A DNA stretch of 64,000 nucleotides, from positions 13,270,742 through 13,334,741 of the forward strand of contig NC_135565.1 in NCBI RefSeq assembly GCF_964340395.1. The letters run 5' to 3'. Position 1 is the first letter of the stretch; every line of letters starts with the position of its first letter. Below the pieces are notes generated by a model. The model was not told where the DNA came from. It searched no databases and saw nothing but the letters and a program-made list of their open reading frames with translations. The stretch is from Glandiceps talaboti (taxonomy: Eukaryota > Hemichordata > Enteropneusta > Spengelidae). A program made the position numbers and the translations under genes. This document shows positions 58,927 to 64,000 of the stretch, one piece after another.

Positions 58927-59266
58927 TTATAAACTTTGATATACTTGTTTTTCTCTAACCGAGAGTCCAGCATATTCATTTGCTATTAACTCATCATAAC
59001 CGAGATCATGACTGGCTATGTTGATTGGTTCCCTACTCCTTTGTCCATCAGTTAAAACTTCGTCACCAACAGCTTCATAGGATGCTGTATTGTCTGAGTT
59101 GACAGTATGTTGTCCGGCTGGACAAAGGTCGATCTGTGTATCTGTAATGGCGTCATATGTGTTGTCATCACCGCGTTGTACATCGTTTCCTGTAGCGCCC
59201 ATATTTGCACAGAAATCCGAGCCCTGCATTTCCTGTCTACATTTTTTATTTAACTCTCGAAGTTTC
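58927..59266 (-). CDS. R5 tail exon with ITAM-like motif
   Basis: A 112-residue tail, close to R4, ending [16 protein letters not shown] at a TAA stop, three residues earlier than R4. Seven residues separate the YxxL units. The first tyrosine site of R1 and R4 (YANV/YANM) is FCANM here, so that tyrosine is lost. Confidence 0.87.
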
Positions 59267-60027
59267 CTGTAAATGTATAAGACACCATCAAAATGATATG
59301 GCGCAAATAAATTTGCATAACGTATGTTACTCTAGGAGATAAATAAAGAAATCTAGAACTCGAGTTGAAGAATGGAGGAAATCACTCTTCTCGTTTTATA
59401 GACAAAAGTGACTGCTTACCGTTTGTAATACAAGATAATTGCCACCAATGCTACAATGGAAATAATTAGCAGGATCGTCAATACACAAACTACAGCTACC
59501 AGTGAACCTAGAAAAACATAATACGACGATCTGTAATTCGAGTAAAAAGTAGTATGCCAACTAATAACTTATGGTATATTCTATTTTATTCTATTCTATA
59601 CTATTCTATTCTATTCTTTTCTATTATATTTTTCTATTATATTATATTATATTATATTATATTATATTATATTATATTACATTATATCATATTATATTGC
59701 ATTATATTATATTATGTTATATTACATTGTATTATATATTATATTATATTATATTATATTATATTATATTATATTATATTATATTATATTATATTATATT
59801 GCATTATATTATATTAAATTACATTAGGCTATATTATATTATATTACCTTAGGCTATATTGCATTATATTGCATTATTGTATTACATATGGTAAATTATA
59901 TAGAGTTATGTATTATTCGACATGTAGACATGGATTTGTTGAGTGTTGTTCTGTTCAAATACATTGCGATTTTGTTATTGGTCCAAAGTCTCACATCAGA
60001 CAGGAATAAACGAGTACATGCAGAATT

Positions 60028-60066
<39 letters not shown>

Positions 60067-61032
60067 TATTGGTGTAAATTGCCAAACATACGTATTCGTC
60101 ATTGCCTTATCTTGATTTTCACTGACACGCACTTTGCCTAACATGAATATTCTGTGCATATGAGTAGTATCGAATGTGACGAGCCGGAACGGTTCTGTAA
60201 GTCAAAGCAAAAGTAACGTTTTAAAGTCGTCTTAAAGTTATGTTTAGTAACTTGTGCCTGACTGAGGGGTGCCCCGATTCCTCGTATTCTTTATTACTCA
60301 TATATATATATATGTGTGCATGGCCTTGTTGGGGGTATTGTATCTTCAATATATTATGAGATTATGACAACACACATTATAGCTTTGAACAAATGTAATG
60401 ATCACTCCATCGGTAATTAAGTTCTTACATCCGCCTGCAGGCTCTACAAGATATTGAGTGTTATATTAATGATGCAAACTCACCATTGGAAGCCAAGATT
60501 GTCAGGTTCATACTATTATCTACACAAATGAAAACATATCGAGTCATTCAGGATAATTGACCATGCATACATTTTGTCGTTGATATAATTTAAACTTTAA
60601 CTATACAATAAAAAATATAGCTCCTTGAGGTTCTGTGATCTTAACACATGGATGAATTTTTGAAATCAACTCATGCAAAATAGTATTATACTTTTATACA
60701 AATATTGAATAATCAGCACTCTACAAAATATATGTTTGGATTTCAATATTGCTATTCAACAAGAGTCGAAGTATTTTGATTTTAAAAATGGTTTGTATTT
60801 GCTTCATTATAAACATGACACAGAATAGGTGACATTATTGAAATGTGGTACCCACTCTTTTTATGGCATGATGGCTTCTTTGTCCAGAGACCGTCTTCTG
60901 TGCACGTGATGATGTCATAGCTGTCGTTATGGTAACCATCATGGCATACGTATTTCACTTGATTTCTGTAAGTAAATGAATGCCCCTCTCTGTCTGCATT
61001 GTCTATGTTGCCAGGATCACCACAATCAATCA
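58927..61032 (-). CDS. R5: partial receptor, CCP-stalk-TM-ITAM tail
   Basis: Four 3' exons on the minus strand: CCP 60856-61032, stalk near 60483-60518, TM 59420-59507, tail 58927-59266. The CCP matches CCP2 of R3 and R4 but is clearly diverged (HNDSYDIITCTEDG). The stalk reads NSMNLTILASN. The TM is [20 protein letters not shown] then VAIILYYKR. Upstream exons would lie toward or inside the N gap starting at 61268; none is recognisable in 61033-61267. R5 is the likely donor of the R4 tail and second TM exon. Confidence 0.78.
59420..59507 (-). CDS. R5 transmembrane exon
   Basis: An 88-base exon, phase 1 in and phase 2 out, with a fully hydrophobic core and a YYKR stop-transfer. It is the reference for judging the 2-base insertion in R4. 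Confidence 0.85.
59575..59880. repeat. (TATTA)n pentanucleotide tract in R5
   Basis: About 300 bases of degenerate five-base repeat in the stalk-TM intron. A (TTG)n run follows at 60029-60065. Confidence 0.93.
60856..61032 (-). CDS. R5 CCP exon
   Basis: A 59-codon sushi domain: [41 protein letters not shown]. The acceptor is canonical. The most phase-consistent donor is GTGGGT; GTACCA three bases on is an alternative but breaks phase. Confidence 0.82.
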
Positions 61033-61267
61033 CTATAAGATTGACGAGAATGACAGCAAAAACATGAAACCATACCCAAACCAGTACCGACAATTGTGTA
61101 TTATAATACCTTGAAAATGGGTCCTTTACTAATATATGTTGCCAAAATGATAAGTATGGAAAAAAGCAAGATAATGGTTCGTATGATAGTTTGTAACACA
61201 TTTTGGTCATATCAAAGACTTTCTGCTTCCACCTCTGTGTAGGCTACAACAGGCAAAGGAAGCAAAG

Positions 61268-61467
61268 NNNNNNNNNNNNNNNNNNNNNNNNNNNNNNNNN
61301 NNNNNNNNNNNNNNNNNNNNNNNNNNNNNNNNNNNNNNNNNNNNNNNNNNNNNNNNNNNNNNNNNNNNNNNNNNNNNNNNNNNNNNNNNNNNNNNNNNNN
61401 NNNNNNNNNNNNNNNNNNNNNNNNNNNNNNNNNNNNNNNNNNNNNNNNNNNNNNNNNNNNNNNNNNN
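61268..61467. other. Assembly gap, 200 N
   Basis: Exactly 200 N, a common placeholder for a gap of unknown size. It separates the partial R5 from the partial reductase gene, and missing exons of both may lie in it. Confidence 0.97.
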
Positions 61468-62149
61468 ATGGGGGTGAACTCATGAATATATTCTGAACTA
61501 AATGCAAATGTATTCAAATCACTTCCGACTCGCAATCTGAACTATTTTTCAGATCGAGTATAATCCGATTAGACAGGCGCTAATGGGAAAGTACAGAAAC
61601 GTCCACCTCATCAGCATAAAAGTACAGAATTGAACTCAATCTGAACTATAGTACGGAAAGTGTCGTAAACTGTACTATTTTTTCTACTAGTGCTAGAGCT
61701 AAGCCTGAAGTTCAACAAATAAACTATAAATGGACAAACTGTGTTGTCTGTGATTGCAATATACAGGTCGTGATTAGTCAGAACCAATTTAAAAATTAAC
61801 TTAGAAACGTTTGCGAAACAAGCTTTTAAGTGACAGAAGCCAGTTATGTGCGATATTGATATCGCCAAGGCATCATTCACCGAAGTGCATGATGAGATAA
61901 ACCACTGTACACATATTTATATTTCCACAGGATTAATATTTTGTATTGTTACAATCATTTTTCTCGGGAGGACGTTGTGGCTCTTAACACAGTGGCCTAC
62001 GTTTTATACCTTTGTTAAGAGATGATAATTTTCAGTTGTGGCTCTAACTATTGACGTAGATGTCCGCATGTGTTGTGTCTGTGAATTAAAATTATTTAAG
62101 CTTATATATTAAAATAGAACGATTCATTTTCAATATTACATAAACATAC
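61468..62149. other. Unannotated sequence after the gap
   Basis: No receptor or reductase exon recognised on either strand. The longest minus frame (61611-61880) has no recognisable domain. Confidence 0.5.
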
Positions 62150-62407
62150 CCCGGCATACCAAGTACTCCCAGTGCTACAGAATTAGAGATACCAGCTGGG
62201 AAATCCAGTATCCGTAGAGGACTACTTTCCTGGAGATTAGAAGACAGGAACACAATTATATAACATCTTCATAATAGAACAATTTTAGGTAGGTGGATAG
62301 CTAGGTAGGTCGGTGAGTGAGTGAGTGAGTGAGTCAATATTAATTAATTAAATAATTAAATAATTAATTATTAAATATTAATTAATTAATTAATTAATCA
62401 GTCAATG

Positions 62408-62438
<31 letters not shown>

Positions 62439-62804
62439 TAATTAATTAATTAATTAATTAATTAATTAATTAATTAATTAATTAATTAATTAATTAATTA
62501 ATTAATTAATTAATTAATCAATTAATCAATTAATTAATTAATTAATTAATTAATTACCAATATTTTATTTTGTGCATGATTAACCGCTCCAGAGTGATGG
62601 CCACATTGCATAATGCTCCCTTCTTAGTTTCAGTGAAAACCTTATAATGATCGCATCACCTTATATAACGAAATAAAACAATCATCTCTTACCCCTGGAA
62701 GAAAGCCTGGATCTATACCATCGGAGATACTGTATGTTGTCCATCCACTGCGGCAAAGCACTTTGGTTCCTACGGGATATTTATCATTCTTGCTTTCAAC
62801 AACT
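62150..62804 (-). CDS. Prostaglandin/alkenal reductase-like gene, two internal exons
   Basis: Two adjacent minus-strand exons of the medium-chain NADP-dependent reductase family (PTGR1/PTGR2). Exon 62693-62804 reads VVESKNDKYPVGTKVLCRSG then WTTYSISDG. Exon 62150-62229 reads ESSPLRILDFPAGISNSVAL then GVLGMPG. Both match the family region around the VESKN, GW-T and ALG-x-x-GMPG motifs, just before the Rossmann nucleotide-binding fold. Such enzymes reduce the double bond of alpha,beta-unsaturated aldehydes and ketones in the cytosol. The N-terminal exons are not seen to 64000, and the downstream exons are missing between 62150 and the gap at 61467, so they may lie in the gap. Confidence 0.75.
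62305..62560. repeat. (TTAA)n / (AATC)n tract
   Basis: Low-complexity tetranucleotide repeat in the intron between the two reductase exons. Confidence 0.93.
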
Positions 62805-64000
62805 CTAAGATCGAAAAAGACAAAAGGGCAGGAAGTAGAAGATACTGTGTTGTATTTGTCTAGGATTGGAATATATATAATCTTGTCATCGAGGTCACAT
62901 ACCTTTTAACGTTTGCTCTTTAAAACGTGGCCTTTTACACATTCATTCTCAATTAATGCAACAAAATCAAACTCTAGGCAAACTATTAAGAAGACAAACT
63001 AAAACTATCGGTTGTTGCATGTGGATGAAAGCAATACCTTGTTATATGGCTATAATCACCATGATGATACAGGTTGTAATGAAGATAGTGTAACTATAAA
63101 GACCAAAAGAGGTTGATTTTGGCCATTTGAGGAAAATATTGTGTTTTAATTACAAGGGGAAGACCTGGTGGAAATTAGGCTCTGACTGTTGTGTCTAATG
63201 TTAACTTCCCCTGACTCTGCCATGCTAAAAAGTGGCCCTCCTTGCTGTCAGAGATGTAAAATATACGAGTCCCAGAAATAATAGTAGGGATTTCATTCCA
63301 CTGCCACCACCAATATTGAAGGTTTTAAGGACATTGGATATTGCCCCACTACCTCCACCATGTAGATGTGTGTGTAGGCACTACATTAATAAATACATGT
63401 GTTTGTATCTCATTGGCTGAGCTGGAGGCGACAGTTCAACTCCCAATGATTGGATTGGAACACTCCTGATATCGTCGGAAGCAAGGTCAACATCTCCACA
63501 ATATTATCCCAATGTCTTACCCAACTGATCCCTTTTCACATCTGTGAGACACACTCCTCTTCTCACACCACAGTGACTATTAATTCATTACATGGTTCCC
63601 AGCAGCAATTTGATATAGGGTGATATTATGGTACCTAACTCTAACCCTAATCGTAACGCTAACCCAAATGGCAGCAATGGGATTTGGAATCGGTGGCAGC
63701 GATGGGGTGACAAAAAAACCCAAGGTAATGCAATGTTAGTCAATACAATAAGTCAAAGTAAAATGTGACCCAATCTCATTTTCTAAAATATGACACTCGC
63801 CTTAGAGCCGATTTGTAAGTGATCTCCTCCCCCCAATTCCCCTTGCCTCCACCCCCACACCCACCCCCACCCCATGGTAAATACTGAAGGCTCTTAACCT
63901 TGCAGTCGGTCATTACATGAGTGCAGTTGGCAAGAATAACATATTCATGATTGCACACTGATATTCATGAGAGCTATATTTTACACTGAAGGCAGTAAGC
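62805..64000. other. Upstream of the reductase exons
   Basis: Presumably intron or 5' region of the reductase-like gene. I looked for the N-terminal reductase exons and did not find them. Confidence 0.5.

Larger units (their letters stand above)
31420..59520. repeat. Tandem duplication, two units of about 14 kb
   Basis: Unit 1 runs from about 31420 to 45985 and unit 2 from about 45986 to 59520. Each holds an R3-type TM exon and ectodomain, the upstream region, and then an ITAM tail with R5-type TM exon. Offset is 14522 bases through most of the gene and shifts where microsatellites or insertions differ. Long stretches are identical by eye, for example 34381-37400 against 48903-51922. Confidence 0.88.

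Noticed and set aside
59554-59852. Open frames rich in Ile-Leu-Tyr
   Set aside because: Translation of the (TATTA)n tract.
61203-61535. Frames running through the N gap
   Set aside because: Unknown bases do not support a coding call.
63640-63675. CTAACCCTAA-like stretch, possible telomeric repeat
   Set aside because: Only a few degenerate units within unique sequence.

Overview
The window is eukaryotic, probably from a marine bilaterian invertebrate. It has many small GT–AG introns, long AT-rich noncoding stretches, abundant (TA)n, (CATA)n and (GTCT)n microsatellites, fold-back and MITE-like elements, and a Penelope-like retroelement. I cannot fix the phylum from sequence alone. There is a 200-base N gap at 61268-61467. 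Every recognised gene is on the minus strand, so 5' ends lie at higher coordinates.

The main content is a tandem cluster of five related single-pass receptor genes, called R1-R5 here. The full architecture is signal peptide, one SRCR domain split over two exons, WSC, CUB, one or two CCP (sushi) domains, a short stalk, a transmembrane (TM) exon and one cytoplasmic-tail exon. I placed exons by homology, splice sites and phase. R1 is 1284-10633 (543 aa), R2 is 13433-25467 (649 aa), R3 is 28694-39387 (1252 aa), R4 is 45391-54241 (about 600 aa) and R5 is 58927-61032 (3' part only, running into the gap). Extracellular exons are phase 1-1, and in all five genes the TM-tail junction splits an arginine codon after two bases.

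The tails fall into three kinds. R1, R4 and R5 have short tails ending in an ITAM-spaced tyrosine pair (YxxL-x7/8-YxxL). R3 has a 755-residue tail with seven ITIM-consensus sites, one ITSM-like site and a repeated YEST/YESA motif. R2 has a 195-residue tail with one ITIM-consensus site and several other YxxI/V sites. R3 and R4 have nearly identical ectodomains and promoters but opposite tails, which is the layout of paired activating/inhibitory immune receptors.

R4 appears to be a chimera. About 14 kb (roughly 31420-45985) is tandemly repeated at 45986-59520. The junction joins an R5-like ITAM tail and TM exon to an R3-like TM exon and ectodomain, and it lies inside the terminal inverted repeat of a palindromic element. 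Both TM exons remain in R4, and a 2-base insertion in the R5-type one changes its phase. The two repeat units differ by several mobile-element insertions.

Beyond the gap are two exons of a prostaglandin reductase/alkenal reductase-like gene (62150-62804), unrelated to the receptors. Most other short open frames are microsatellite translations or noncoding.
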